A stretch of DNA of 64,000 nucleotides from Pyrenophora tritici-repentis. Taxonomy: Eukaryota; Ascomycota; Dothideomycetes; Pleosporales; Pleosporaceae. Position numbers and translations under genes: made by a program. The stretch spans positions 3,286,001 to 3,350,000 of the forward strand of contig NC_089392.1 in the NCBI RefSeq assembly GCF_003171515.1, in the 5' to 3' direction. The notes beneath the pieces were generated by a model. It was not told the DNA's origin and did not search any database. It saw only the letters and a program-made list of their open reading frames with translations. Positions 52,601-63,738 of the stretch are shown piece by piece (position 1 is the stretch's first letter; the number at the start of each line of letters is the position of its first letter).

Positions 52601-55600
52601 CTAAAATGGGGCAATTCGCTCCGAAACATAATTCTTCGCTACATCCACCAAGTCAGTCAGCGCCGAGGTTTTGTCTACTACATGTCAAGAAGGGCAGTCA
52701 AATTCATACTCGACGTTGTTGAAGAACAAAACAAGTCTCGCAGACCATCTACGGCTGGCCCTGATGATACCCCCATGGCAAGAGATGAAGAAGTAGGAAT
52801 GAGCATTGATGAAACAATTGAGCAGATACTCCGCGATGGCAGGAACTTCGTCAATGCCGATGAAGAGGATGCCAAGAGCAACGCTCAGGCTGAACCATCT
52901 GATGATACAGGCGATCCATCACAACCCACTCCCACTAAAGCGGAAGAGGAAGTGGCAGACGACTACGTCTCTCAGAACTCCTACCTTGTGCGTCTTATAG
53001 CACCGCAGATCCAGTTACAGAGCGAAAAGGACACGAAATCTGCGGTACTTGTCACCGCCAAAGGCATGCAGCTCAAGGTTCTTTCAATCATGGACAAAGA
53101 CCGGGTCATGGACGAGGTCTCTGGTCTGGTTCAACGCAGGTTCATCGCTCTCATGGATAGCTTGCAGATCTTTGTTACGAACTCCAAGACTTTCAGCAGT
53201 ACAGACGATATCCATATGTACTCTGGAAGCAGCTATGGGTCGCACCCTGGCACTGCATGGCCACCCTGGGTACCGTTTGAAGTCATGTTTGAGTTTCATA
53301 CCAATCCTTTCGGTTTCCAGCGTGTGGTGCAGCGGACTTCGGCAAGTATGCGATACGACAAATACAACGCCCTGCGACTAAAGTACAACGACGATGTATC
53401 GACCGCAGACAATGCAACCTCCAACGACAACAAGGAAAGCAGAATCGATCATCTCTGGGTCGACTTCCCGCACGTTCGAGCTCTATGTGACTCACGCCAA
53501 TACTACGCCATGTACGTCATCGTACTAGACTTGTTGCTCTATCATGAACCTTTGGAGAAGACACGTAACGAGCGGCTTGAAAAGATCATGCTTGCTTCAG
53601 ACTTTACTGATCTCGCCGGGGCTCCCAAGTTGGTCATGGGTCTTCAAGAGCGCATTCAGCAGCTTGAGGAAATCAAGACCGTCTTCCAGGTTAACGAGAA
53701 GTATCTGGACAAGCAGGGATGGGAAGATCGCATCGAGGTCGAGAAAGACCTGGCGGTATATGAAGACGAGCTTTTCTTCGTCATGAAAGCCATTACCACG
53801 GCACAACGCAAGCAAGACGACCGTGCGCAAGCGAAAGAGTCCACCGGTCTTTTGAGGATATTCGTTTCTGCCTCGGATATTGTGTGGCATCTACTCCGAG
53901 AAGGTGCAGAGTCATTAGCAGAGTTCCAGTTGAAGAACGTCACATTTGACCGAACCGACAACAACGACGGCTCCAACTCTAATGCTATGGAGATTGAGCA
54001 GGTTCGGGGCCTGAACCTCCTTCCCAATGCGCTCTATCCCGAGATGATTTCGCCCTTTTTGGAGAAGGATCAGACACTTCCCGAGAATGCCAAATGCCTC
54101 AAAGTCTACTTTGTGGCACTCGAATCGATTGCTGGTATACCAGTTGTGGAACACTTTGAGGTTGAGCTGTATCCTCTCAAGGTGCAATTGGAGTATCAGA
54201 TTGGCAAAAAGCTGCTCCAATACATTTTCCCCACGTATGGCGACAGCAAGGCTGCGAACGCCTCACCTTTCCTACTCAAACATAGCCTGCCTGACGAAGA
54301 GGGAGAGGATGCGGATGATTTCATTATGGCTTCTCGGTCGGCAACCAGTATGAACAGCTCAATGTCAACAGACGATGGTGCAACGGAAGCGCTCAAGCAA
54401 CGACTTACGCCGACGCTGCAGTTGCCTGATCCGGCACAGAAGACCGAAAAGAGAAAGGGTCTGACGAAGAGACCAAGCGCCCACTATTTCCGTTTCTTCC
54501 GAGACAACCCATCGAGAAGCGGAACCGAACTTCGCCGGACCCTTCATCCAAGCTCCGCATTGGCGGGCCCCAACGGACCCAGCAGCTCGACGCAGTCCTC
54601 TAGGCCAGGCTCTATTCGATCTACCACAACCACTTCAAGCCAAACTGTGAACGAATCTGAACGGACTGCCAAGCGCTTCGCCCTTTACCGTACAGGTACT
54701 GGCTTGACGGCGAAGGGTCCGAGCAAGAAGGAAGCTAGAAGCGATGACTTGACTGAGATGATGAGTCGTGCGAGCGAGTACATGACTGTTGCTTACTTCA
54801 AGGTGCCTTCCATGGTTCTTTGCCTCTCGTACAAAGGCAAGAGCTCGCGCAACTTTGAAGACGTTCACGACCTGGTCTTCCGCATGCCAACTATAGAGTA
54901 TCGCAACAAGACATGGTCCAATTTGGATCTCGTCAATCAACTCAAGAAGGACGTTCTCAGAGCTCTCCTCTCACATGCTGGTACCATTGTCGGAAACAAG
55001 ATCTCCAACCATCGCCCTTCAGCGAAAGCACAGTCTCGCCTTCGTCAACTTGCAAACAGCAGTGCCATGCTCAACACCTCCCCCGACCTTTCAGGCACAG
55101 ATTCAACCAGCCAGCGCGAACACTCGCCAGGCGGAGCATCTGATATCTCAGGCGAGGACCGCCCGCCGCGCCGTTCATTCACATCCGGTCGCCAACCCAG
55201 CGTCATAAGCACCGTCTCAGAAGAAGGATCATCTTTCCAATCCTCAAAACCGCCTTCTACATACGACCGCGCTCGCTCTACCCACGGCTCCATCATGGGC
55301 GGCTTCAACAGCCACAGCCACAGCGGCCTGGGTGTCGACGACGTAGAAGACGGTCGAGCTTTCGCAGACGAATTGAGCAGAGTAGACAACACAGAACCCG
55401 TACATGCAAACCTCATCCACAGCTTGAGCAAGCACTTGACCGGCGTCAGCGCCCCTTTCTCAGGCCATATCAGAGGCCGCGCTGGCAGTGGTGGAGCGGC
55501 TAGTACGCGCGCTGCTAGCGTCGCCACGGGCATCAGCGGGTTGAGCGGACGCGAAGGAAGCGTCATGGATGAGGAAGGCGCCGGCGTCGGCGCCGGTGAT

Positions 55601-55675
55601 GGGTCGGGTGATGGACCTAAGATGCAAAAGGCGAAGATGCTAGGCAAGAAGCTGTTGGGTCGCGGCGGTACTTAG
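46613..55675 (+). CDS. Bridge-like lipid transfer protein, Fmp27/BLTP2 (Hobbit) family
   Basis: One uninterrupted frame of 3020 residues. It starts with a membrane segment (FLAGLLLLIYLLSFVLFAFI) and continues with repeated beta-groove sequence (for example GLRIEIRGLGFTLHRP). The signature segments of fungal Fmp27 proteins are present: GFWDK near residue 1388 within DPSERVGFWDKIRLTFHSRI, the SW region around FFTHFFSWWSMFSGAMS near 1616, and WPPW near 2216 in HPGTAWPPWVPFEVMF. A coiled-coil insertion lies near 1870-1950 and acidic or Ser-rich disordered regions near 2070-2130 and 2570-2650. The C-terminus is long, Ser/Gly-rich and basic at the end. Family members form hydrophobic tubes that move lipids at ER-plasma membrane contacts, anchored in the ER by the N-terminal helix. 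Length is somewhat above yeast Fmp27. Confidence 0.9.
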   Translation: MALPTLQFLAGLLLLIYLLSFVLFAFIRIATGVSIQRLGLRGLRRIAFTPKDGLRIEIRGLGFTLHRPTFAQPTVVSIVLHELKVTVDLKALGEKPRKKTGWGHWANGTTQKSTSGQNTPVPAADDEDTSNDETQRSLTWKRLTDAKDKIKRLHRNINWLRQVDVVAHATTLVVVDVGSVQVGGLNLAVDTRRKTVDRSRLFNHHKPKLDEEQCPAEWLFSARSIFFTPEGRESTELLDHCTLNVHGFLKKELEGLRDASIALKLGRLSIPYDDVKLCMERAQKCRTAGPRKRSRPSQIDVTLTDVMEELDDPSSREENLVRTVSDSREFASSILRGIHEFQFAVGFFGLTKQIDTGHKSDPPVFLNVSMKEVGMDLLRLDPRSPAHLMYFSPGDIAHQALLAAISISVGIDNSHGHPERLLYIPMATTTLNTTLPSKTIHFTNDKDTAERNTNILFANLVVTSPSLDLDPKHLPLLLAMLHNRDPHRKPLNTRHRKRYLFRRLLPKANIKISVHEPVIRVTLPPMDLNKRESEEFDLLISSSSSLSLDMESSHAAGGELHYALSSTFRMNSQQLYYQTAAIEKHDLLLTDYLELKVQMSASPDIVVEVWGTAQTFSLYMVRPEISEGLRQIATQMQKDVARRKNAKKKHDLNALRRLPAWMAYVHLQGSDFNVEVAGVDPTVSKHSRGIALHLESWTAEYKRSREDETDLKPIRRRAPSRTINRDEHFLRSPIGSPKSPNRSSGNPTDGRRLAVHFHGFEGIVIEDDNQSEQEPTLSLPRMEVALQTLSDKQGPIFHVHAYCQSLFLRYSLYRHFALCMAVQVLQRSFDWGASKTTTEPKPMHSPSNLSVPTLGDDLIDPVSGITREIVTVDIKAQFVQIKADMPSDPPLMLQIYGMEAGKHRWTSPFLRSRLVRLLAESPAIKRAWSRIVSVKSLRLDYRQSKLRYGHTITDERSFDIATDAIRIAVPHQLVMHKIFDNVSNVTKTVKQIHHRFKTGTDEYVLEKEAEGPKLVPKISLRSRAVLFELEDNAFEWKLGTIYRIGLMEQKQRLAREQAFELKVRKLQQQDEQRGNSRYRARSAHDVRSRNKLKKEKELRFHRRSKSADTSGDESSPDRGRSDHPMRYNKDGFSGLSGSHQTSIKDARVKLNRLNAQTWKKRIDFAMKTQTRTMSDIRSTFWGLDELPDDIEQRETILAVSQRPALMTLAISDLEIVIDKPSFPISEYPRFLHLVGKGMPFDTQYSLLIPMHVQIQMGEAKIQLRDYPLPLLHFPAIGSIHSSRLPSVLVKTDFVIAEEFRDSESSRVSRVVVVPPENTAEGEPMGGYAVDVRRTVAPVKTYSDMAIDINSAYPTRITWGTSYQPAIQDMMQIIENFTKPAVDPSERVGFWDKIRLTFHSRINVSWKGDGDVHLILKGSRDPYMVTGHGAGFVMCWQNDVQLSLAEDEDPRNFMIVRSGSYVLAIPDLNHYARQEAQEVENVVRPDTSSSVSSHRQRAVFKKTVMKLNGNVKWVAGLVFERNLDDGERSFDFIPHYQVTLKNPKYAKASNGQVSNKMNMYQVIANSSQEYDAFRGFRSHHIHMSIAIAAPHEREWSLANLEPSKTYNSVHLTPRFFTHFFSWWSMFSGAMSLPVRQGKLWPGVEKSSKKFGRHLATIKYNLLLSPLYMSHIYKHKDAEDYGTGVVSATGLKARLDSLMFDLHQRREEFRTLVQAPEGQQNSRQNKTTGMRINQVQLDLIRTDIRAVSASLMGTGSDEVDNATMEDLTSYNQEYLTADLSKFTIPDNDLGWVDMDDFIELGWILPSRRHPETQILPLAFAPRFTYFRQTDHCDNISGDKHRKSAFGNEPTHHCVISARNDPRRVQCHLIEQRLERVKEQVAHNQRAIDQQELKVVRETSEGHEESQRRLETLRNHTSFLQRKLEFLSAMHASLLERLESTSSGRAVPEPETDGEDEYFEADEDQDLENPDGKDPNTVPSPTTDLTNEFNNRFIIHNIHLKWGNSLRNIILRYIHQVSQRRGFVYYMSRRAVKFILDVVEEQNKSRRPSTAGPDDTPMARDEEVGMSIDETIEQILRDGRNFVNADEEDAKSNAQAEPSDDTGDPSQPTPTKAEEEVADDYVSQNSYLVRLIAPQIQLQSEKDTKSAVLVTAKGMQLKVLSIMDKDRVMDEVSGLVQRRFIALMDSLQIFVTNSKTFSSTDDIHMYSGSSYGSHPGTAWPPWVPFEVMFEFHTNPFGFQRVVQRTSASMRYDKYNALRLKYNDDVSTADNATSNDNKESRIDHLWVDFPHVRALCDSRQYYAMYVIVLDLLLYHEPLEKTRNERLEKIMLASDFTDLAGAPKLVMGLQERIQQLEEIKTVFQVNEKYLDKQGWEDRIEVEKDLAVYEDELFFVMKAITTAQRKQDDRAQAKESTGLLRIFVSASDIVWHLLREGAESLAEFQLKNVTFDRTDNNDGSNSNAMEIEQVRGLNLLPNALYPEMISPFLEKDQTLPENAKCLKVYFVALESIAGIPVVEHFEVELYPLKVQLEYQIGKKLLQYIFPTYGDSKAANASPFLLKHSLPDEEGEDADDFIMASRSATSMNSSMSTDDGATEALKQRLTPTLQLPDPAQKTEKRKGLTKRPSAHYFRFFRDNPSRSGTELRRTLHPSSALAGPNGPSSSTQSSRPGSIRSTTTTSSQTVNESERTAKRFALYRTGTGLTAKGPSKKEARSDDLTEMMSRASEYMTVAYFKVPSMVLCLSYKGKSSRNFEDVHDLVFRMPTIEYRNKTWSNLDLVNQLKKDVLRALLSHAGTIVGNKISNHRPSAKAQSRLRQLANSSAMLNTSPDLSGTDSTSQREHSPGGASDISGEDRPPRRSFTSGRQPSVISTVSEEGSSFQSSKPPSTYDRARSTHGSIMGGFNSHSHSGLGVDDVEDGRAFADELSRVDNTEPVHANLIHSLSKHLTGVSAPFSGHIRGRAGSGGAASTRAASVATGISGLSGREGSVMDEEGAGVGAGDGSGDGPKMQKAKMLGKKLLGRGGT

Positions 55676-56626
<951 letters not shown>

Positions 56627-58721
56627 TCATGACCCTTCCAACTTCTTCCCATCCTGATCATTCGCCTTGTCTTTATCCTGGTCCTTGTTTAGATCCGGGT
56701 TGAGCGGGTGCTTAGGATCATAGCCAACCCTCTTGACGATACCAAGGCCTTTAGTCCTGCCCTCACGGAACAATATCCGATCGCCTACGGTCAGATACTC
56801 TGGTCGCTGAACGAACCGGAACGCGACCTGTGCTCGGTCACCAGTCCGAATGTACTGGCGGTCAATATCGATGATGGCGCATGTTTGCGAGACGGGGCCG
56901 ACGTGTAGCATAGCCTGGTATTTGGTCTTGATGGTGGTTGCGTGGGAGAGAATCAAAACTTCTGCAACGAACTCGCGATAGACTTTGGGGTTTGGTACAA
57001 CGCCGGTTGTGGGGTCGGGCTTGTCAGGCTTGTGCAATACTACCATGCCTTTTCGTACATCCTTTCGTCGAACGTTGCGTAATGCGAGACTGGCAGACTG
57101 GCCTGCGGAGCACCCGGGAACTTGTATTCGTTTCCGCTCGACGGATCGAACTTTGGTGGTCTGGAATTGACCTAGACTGTCAGGGCCAATCAAGACTGCG
57201 TCACCGGAGTGGATGACGCCGGATTTGACTACCCCTGACACAACGGTACCAACGAAAGGGACCGAGAAGGTGTCATTAACATGGAACTCCAGAGGCGCGG
57301 AGCTGTCGTAGTGACCGTGGTGGGGAAGAGCGTTGAGAAACATGCGCACTAGATCCAAGTTGTGGCCGGTAACGTTAGACACCTGGAAGATGGGACATAT
57401 TCGGCTAGAGACGAACTGAGTAGCAGTTTGGATGCACTCTTCTCTGTTTTTGATAAAGATGGGTATCTTCCGTGCGCCGGGAGATTTGAGGATTTTGGTT
57501 AGTTGAGTGATGGTCTGCTCAAGAATTTGCGGTGGGCAAATGTCAATCTTGGTAATGACAACCATGACCGGGACATTGAGTGCGAGTGCGATACCGAGAT
57601 GCTCTCTGTCATGTGTTAGTGACGAATCTACCATGTGTCAATCCAAGCTTACTTGCTCATTCCAACAAGGCCATTGTTGGCAGCAATCATCAACAAGCAG
57701 TAGTTGGGCTCGCTGGACAGCAGACCGAAGACGGTTGTGCGCAAGTACCTCTCGTGGCCAGCTAAATCAGTGAAGCTGATTACTTTGGCCTATATTTGTC
57801 AGAGGGGCCATGCGAATGCTGTCTGTTGTCGCTTACCGATCGCCTTCCAATCTCCTCCCAAGTGAGTTTTCGACCTGCAACGCTGGAGACAACGACTTCG
57901 CTCTTGCTGTCAAAGCCCATAATCTCCATACCGACTGAGCTGGTTCGACCGCTCTCAATCTCGTGCTTGTGGCGGAAGAGATTGACACGCGCCTTGCCAC
58001 GGCCATCATCTAGGCCGCCCTTGACCAGGACACCCAACATGGTACTTTTTCCCGCATCCACTACCAAAGGTTAATATAGCCAAACAATCGTGCCTCGTGC
58101 CACTCACCATTTCCTACCACCGCTATCCTAGTTTCAATAACGTCGTCCACGCTCTCCGGCCGTTGTCGCAGGAGCATCTTCCCGCTAAAGCCCGTATCTT
58201 TGGCATCGCGGGGTCCAACCTCAACGTCACCGCCAACGTTCCGCGTCATCAAGAGCTTGTAATCTGCTTTAATCTGTTCGCAAACAACCCCTATTCTCTC
58301 CAATGCAAAATTCCAGAGGTCTTTGGTGAAACCCATGTGGTCTCCTGTATCCTCCAGGCCGACATCAAATAGGACCTCGCCGTGGCCCTCAGCCAGGCGC
58401 TCCTTGATGTGCTCAGCGAGCGCAGCGACATTTTCTTCGGCGGGATCGGTAAGGAGCGTCTTGAGGCGAATGTGCGAATGGTTGTCATCCGAGAGGCCAA
58501 GTTCATCCAATATGCTCAGCTCATCGTGGTCGTCAAGGACGGCGGCGGCCTGGCCTGGCGGTCGGCGCAACGCCTGTTGTTTCTGTACGTAGTCGGCAAA
58601 TTCGCTTAGGGCCTGTGATATGGGATTAGTAAATGCAATGGTATTCTTGCATATCCACACATACCGATTCCCCCTTTCGCCGCTCTGCCAGGCTCTGTTT
58701 GGGCTCGTGTCGTGAGGTCAT
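56627..58721 (-). CDS. GTPBP1/GTPBP2-type translational GTPase
   Basis: Five exons on the minus strand: 58721-58665, 58612-58108, 58060-57837, 57789-57653, 57605-56627, all with GT-AG borders, giving about 633 residues. G motifs: AVVGNVDAGKST at about residues 183-194 (split by intron 2 after the Asn codon), DLAGHE near 270, and VVITKID near 326. Domain 2 beta-barrel sequence follows ([29 protein letters not shown]). The C-terminal domain contains [20 protein letters not shown]; the last residues are Lys/Asp-rich. The N-terminal 180 residues are specific to this family. The EF-1A-like GP-1 family has been linked to mRNA decay and to resolving stalled ribosomes. The gene faces the end of Fmp27 and lies head to tail, about 565 bp downstream, of the indoleamine dioxygenase gene. 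Confidence 0.9.
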
Positions 58722-59287
58722 GATCTATTGTCTTCTATGTGGCGTGTTTAACTATGTCAGGTCGTGGTCCGTATCGTCCGCCGTATTAAAAAGACGTCTG
58801 GTTTTGGCGAGAGTCGAACGAGAGGTAAAAGTTCCATGAGATGTGTTGCAGCTGGCATTGATGGGTGGCAAGAGCTGGACTGCGCTGGAGTGGATGCTGC
58901 TAGGGAAATCCGGGGGATGCAGCGACTACTTGATCTATCCACCGCGGCATGACGCCGACACGCTAGCGCATCTTGACTCACCACCACAAGACTTACAGCG
59001 CCCTCTTCACAGTCATACCCACCCACCTGCGCCCTCATGCCGAAACACGTTCGTATTGCCGCCCTTGGCAGATAGTTAGGCTCCAGCAATTGCTAATGAG
59101 GGCGCAAACACGAGAATGACGCGAAGCACAACCAAGCATCGCATGCACGTGTCCATGAACAAGTCACGTTTGTATACTATCTAGACCTAGATATGAGATG
59201 GTCGCTGTTGTACAAACTTCATTCTCCCACAATCTTCATGCAAAAGACACCGCAACTTCACCGTGCGCCAACACATCAGTCTCATTA
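58722..59287. other. Intergenic, nothing recognised
   Basis: Upstream region of the GTPase gene and 3' flank of the dioxygenase gene; short ORFs only. Confidence 0.4.
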
Positions 59288-60833
59288 TCATGACGCAGCC
59301 ACACCGCGCTCGCCGCAGTACTTGGCCACCTCCTTGCGCAGTGTCTCGCGCTGCACGTTGGCTGTTTCCATAATATCGCTCACCCCGTTGACTGACTTGC
59401 AGTACTCGTACGTGTCTGCCATTTGCATAAGAACAGCAGTCAGTTGGTTTGGAAGCCACTATTGCTGGTAAGTAAGAGATTAACAACATCGGATGGGTAC
59501 GTACGGTTACGATTGGGCTGCCACCAGTCGCAGTTGGGTGCGATGTGTGCTTGAGGATGTACTCGCGCGTGAAGCACCAATGCCGCCAACGAAAGTCGCG
59601 AACTTGGTCAAGAGCCTGGAGATAAAGCGCCGCAGAGACGGAGTCGCCTTTGGCAAACTCTCGCACACCCGCCTGTTGTGCGCAGTCACGGACAGCCTCA
59701 AGGAACTCGCGGTGGTTACCCGGGCGGTACTGACGGAAGTCCTTAAGAATGTCTGTGAGGGGTGTTTCGGGCATCTGGACCTGCAACAAGTTGTCGCACA
59801 TTGGAATCATGCTGTCGTTGGCTCCAGATTCACCACGGAACGACATAGGCTCCTCGCTCACACCTTCGTAGATGACTCCATTTGGGAACATGGACTGCGA
59901 CGTGATACCGAAGATGAACGTTCGGAAGTTGGTATAGCCTTGGGGCTTGCTGCGATTCCACATGGCTGGTAACCTAATTAGACGCATACTTTAGTGGGGT
60001 CGTGCGGTGCTCACTGTTCATTACACCGTTGACATTCCTCAAGCCACCGACCAACGTACGCAGGCCATCGTTGAAGCGCTCTCGGTCTTGGGAAGAACAA
60101 CTCTCCAACATCTCAGAAGCACCCTCAATCAGTGCGCCGGACTCCTTGACCATGGCAATGTGGACAAGAACGAAGCCTGCCTCGGAAGAAGATGGGTCAA
60201 GACCATGTTCAAAGGCTCGGATCAACCGAAGGTTGTCGTACTCAAGACCTTTTGAGGGATCTTCGAGGCGATAGTTGAAAAGTGCGTATGAGCCAGCATA
60301 CTCCATAAAGGGCTTGAAACCGGCACTTCACACCCGAATATGTTAGCAGTATAACAGGGTGTTGTCAATGCATATGGAACTCTGGCTTACATCTTAGCAA
60401 CCTTGACAATAGGTAGCGCAATGCATCGTGGCAACGACTGTCTTCCAGGTCCATACTCCTCTCCCTTTACGTGCCTCTCATGGCAAGGCTCAAAGAGATA
60501 TGCTGAAGCTAAGAAAGAGTAGTCGCGGTATAGTGCGTTCATGACGACCAAGTCATGGCTATACTTTTCTACTTCAGGAGTAAGGTCAGGAAGTTCCTTG
60601 AGCAAGGTGTCGCCAAAGGTGAAGTTGGCCAGCAGGCCTGGCTCTCCTGAGAGTGTCTTGATGGGCATGCGCTGCAACAAGGACTCAAGAGGGGCGAACT
60701 CCTTTGGCAACTCAACAATAGGTTCTTGGCGGGGAAGGAAGCCGCGTGTGGTTGAGACCATGAAGGCAGGGAGGGAGTGGTCATCTGGACGTGTGTCCGA
60801 CATGACGGGGAAGTTGAAGTATGAGGACAACAT
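59288..60833 (-). CDS. Indoleamine 2,3-dioxygenase (IDO)
   Basis: Four exons on the minus strand: 60833-60391, 60325-60015, 59965-59505, 59458-59288, total about 461 residues. The introns use GTAAGC...AAG, GTGAGC...CAG and GTACGT...TAG. Conserved segments: PFMEYAGSYALFNYRL after the first junction, TMWNRSKPQGYTNFRTFIFG after the second, FRGESGA at about residue 294 (substrate pocket), YRPGNHREFLEAV, and the heme-ligand His in DFRWRHWCFTREYI at about residue 380. The glycine-rich loop TATGGSPIVTWLPNQL spans the last junction. IDO is a cytosolic heme enzyme that opens the indole ring of tryptophan to N-formylkynurenine, the first step of the kynurenine path to NAD. The start may be this ATG or the next one (MSDTRPD). 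Confidence 0.93.
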
Positions 60834-61536
60834 TGTGAAAAGGGTTATCAGAAACTGAGGAACAAGTCACTGAGTTGCAGTGCAACTAACTGGGTTCACT
60901 TGCCAAATGTTGGTGTTGAGGTGGAGAGGAAACACCCACAAAGGGCGACTCAGCGCTGGTTTATATCTCGTGGCCGGAATCAAAACCGTGGCCGGAAACG
61001 TACCGGCCTCGTCAAGATAAGACGTACGTAATGACTGGATCATTTCTCCCCATCAGCAGACTTTGACCCGAAGGCATCCTGCAATGCCCGGCCTCAATCC
61101 CAACTTTTCCCCAGAGTGTCCGACAGCCCTGGACATGGTGAGCTCATCGTCGCCCAGACCCGGGGGGAAGTGACAACAAAGAGGTTTTCTGCGCCGCCAC
61201 AAAAGCGAGTACATCACACATGTTTCTCGACGAATGACGTAGTGATCTATTATGATATCTTATGTCTTTCTTGTCTCACGGTTTAAGTTGTAGTATGTAA
61301 CTGTCAACTGCAATTTCACTATGAATGCGCACCGTACGCACAGAATCTCAGAAAACCTATACAATGCACGATAGCCCAATTTCTGATACTGATTACGTTC
61401 CAATAGACTTTTCAGCAATTCCACAGCCCTCACAGACAGCTATGGTAGCCATCTTTGTCTCACCCTGATGCCTTCAACAGTGATGCAGGCTCAAATACCA
61501 CTACGAACATCGCACGATGCATCGGTCCGATTACTA
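60834..61536. other. Intergenic upstream of IDO, up to the DNA transposon
   Basis: Likely promoter of the dioxygenase gene on its left side. No ORF of note. The transposon's TA target duplication is at 61535-61536. Confidence 0.45.
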
Positions 61537-61585
61537 CCATGTCCGTGCGCGTTTTGGCCACGTTCGCGTTTTGGCCACCCCAACA
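61537..61585 (+). repeat. Left TIR of the Fot1/pogo element
   Basis: Inverted match to 63583-63631, preceded by TA. Confidence 0.85.
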
Positions 61586-61625
61586 CAACAATCACCTATA
61601 CAGAACACGTCATAACTCCACCACC

Positions 61626-63479
61626 ATGGATCCGATTCAAAAAGCGATTGAAGAAATCGAATCGCGCGCATTAGGTGCACCATTCTCGTACTCAGAAGTC
61701 GCAAAAAGACATGGTGTAGGTCGCCGTACGCTAGCTCGAAGACACCAGGGCCAAAACCAGCCGCATACGCTCGCCTATAGAATCCTTCACCCACACCAAG
61801 AAACCGAACTGTTAAAGCATATTACGACGCTTACTGAGCGACGTACGCCCCCTACACGAGCAATAATACGCTCCCTTGCGTCGTCTTTGGCTGGTAGGGA
61901 GGTTTCAGAAAGCTGGGTTACTCGCTTCATCAACAGAAACCCAACCCATCTCATCTCACGCTGGCAGACCGGGATAGACCGCAATCGCCACAAGGCTGAT
62001 TCAGGAGCTAAGTACAGCTTATACTTCGAGCTGTTACACAGTAAGATAAAGGAGTACAATGTAGAGCCCTCCCACATCTTCAATATGGATGAAAAGGGCT
62101 TCATGATTAGGGTAACTGGGAGATCGAAAAGGGTCTTCGACAAGAGGATATACGATCGAAAAGGGATTACAGCTGCTGTTCAGGATGGCTCTAGAGAGTA
62201 GGTGACGGTGCTAGCCTGTATCTGTTCGGATGGTACAGCTCTATCGCCAGCGCTTATCTTCCAGTCAGCTGCTGGAGCCCTACAATCGAGCTGGACAGAC
62301 GCAATCAACAAAGAAAAGCACTAAGTCTTCATCGGCTCATCCCCTTCTGGCTGGACAAACAACGATATAGGACTTGCCTGGCTTAAGGAGGTTTTTGAGA
62401 GAGAGACTAGATGGAAAGCTCGCTTAGGATACCGATTACTACTCCTTGACGGCCATGGATCCCACGTAACTATGGATTTTATCAACTACTGCAATGACCA
62501 CAAGATCCTGTTACTCGTGTTTCCTCCTTATGCAACCTATACGCTTCAGCCGCTTGATGTTGGGATGTTCAAGCCTCTCTCGACTGCCTACTCAACTAAG
62601 CTTTCATCCCACCTTTATAGAAGCCAGGGGCTTATCCCAGTAACGAAAGGAGACTTCTTTCCTCTCTTTTGGAGTGCCTGGGCTGCTGCTTTTAAACCTC
62701 AAACTATCATGAAGTCGTTTGAAGCAACTGGGATACACCCACCTAACGCTGAGGTTATACTCCGAAGATTCCGCAAAGAGGCATCAAGCTCAGATGAAAG
62801 CTCAACTTCTGTGCTTAGTGCAGAAGACTGGCTTAAAATCAAGACTCTTATATCTCGTCAAGTGCGAGATAAGGACGCAAAGGATACAAAGAAGATTTAC
62901 CGAAGTCTCCACTATATCTCAGCTCAACTTAGTATCCTAAGCAGTGAAAACAGGGACCTCAAGGAGGCTCTTTTAGTGAAAAAGAGACATAGGAAGAAGA
63001 GCTATACTCTAAACGTCAACAACAACCATGAGTATTATAGTGGTGCTCTTCTTTGGTCTCCTCGTAAGGTCCATCGGGCTCGGGACGATAAAGCAGTTCG
63101 ACAACAACAAAAACAACAGGAACAACTTCAGAAAGCTGAGAGATCTCAGATGAAGGAGCAAGCTCGGTTGTATAGGCTTCATCAAGCTCAGGAGAAGCGT
63201 GTTGAGAAAGAGAGGCTCAAGGAAGTGAGGGAGAAGGAGAGAGCCGCTAAGGAGGCTGAAAAGGAGCGCCAGAAAGCAACTCGCGACGCTGAAAAAGCTA
63301 TACAACTGTCCCAAAAGGGTAAGCGTAAGGCCTCACAAGCCTCTAAGCTACCTAGAAAGCGTCAGAAACGTGCCGTTGTTGTTCCATCTCATGTTCAAGC
63401 TGAGGAGGCTGCATCAGCCGCCCCAGCGCGTACCACCCGCCTTGGCCGCAAAACTAAGCTATCAAGTAAATACAAGTAG
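61626..63479 (+). pseudogene. DDE_1 (Fot1/pogo/CENP-B-like) transposase with two in-frame stops
   Basis: The start is ATG 61626 (MDPIQKAIEEIES). N-terminal helix-turn-helix DNA-binding regions are visible (FSYSEVAKRHGVGRRTLARR; then the CENP-B-like VSESWVTRFINRNP). Catalytic aspartates lie in IFNMDEKGF, LLLDGHGSH and LQPLDVGMF. The C-terminus is a long lysine-rich coiled coil ending in a basic tail. In-frame stops at 62199-62201 (TAG) and 62322-62324 (TAA) fall before the second aspartate; the frame is otherwise unbroken over 617 codons. The stop positions match a tryptophan and a glutamine codon altered by G-to-A and C-to-T, as RIP would give. The copy cannot make active transposase but its TIRs could be mobilised in trans. 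Confidence 0.85.
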
Positions 63480-63582
63480 CACAAGTTAATCGCAATGATA
63501 TAATTACTACAACTCCACAAGATTTCGCATTAATAGCTATTGTTGCTGGTGATACAGCCTCATTTTTCTGGTATCTTCATGT

Positions 63583-63631
63583 TGTTGGGGTGGCCAAAAC
63601 TCGAACATGGCCAAAACGCGCACGGACATGG
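63583..63631 (-). repeat. Right TIR of the Fot1/pogo element
   Basis: Inverted match to the left TIR, followed by TA. Confidence 0.85.
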
Positions 63632-63738
63632 TAACATATTGCACACCGCACCTAACCCGCTAGAAATCACACTACAAGAATCTTCACACTCCCACAAACA
63701 TATTCAAACTATTATCACAACCTACAAATGTCAAGTTC

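Larger units (their letters stand above)
61537..63631 (+). mobile_element. Fot1/pogo-type Tc1-mariner DNA transposon, complete
   Basis: Terminal inverted repeats of about 49 bp (61537-61585 and 63583-63631) begin CCATGTCCGTGCGCGTTTTG and differ at two positions that I can see. TA dinucleotides flank both ends (61535-61536 and 63632-63633), the expected target duplication. Length is 2095 bp. Each TIR contains a direct duplication of CGCGTTTTGGCCA (CGAGTTTTGGCCA in the right TIR). The single gene inside encodes a DDE_1 transposase with stops. Confidence 0.9.

Noticed and set aside
61455..61625. Upstream extension of the transposase ORF
   Set aside because: It begins outside the transposon and runs through the left TIR; the ATG at 61626 matches the family start better.
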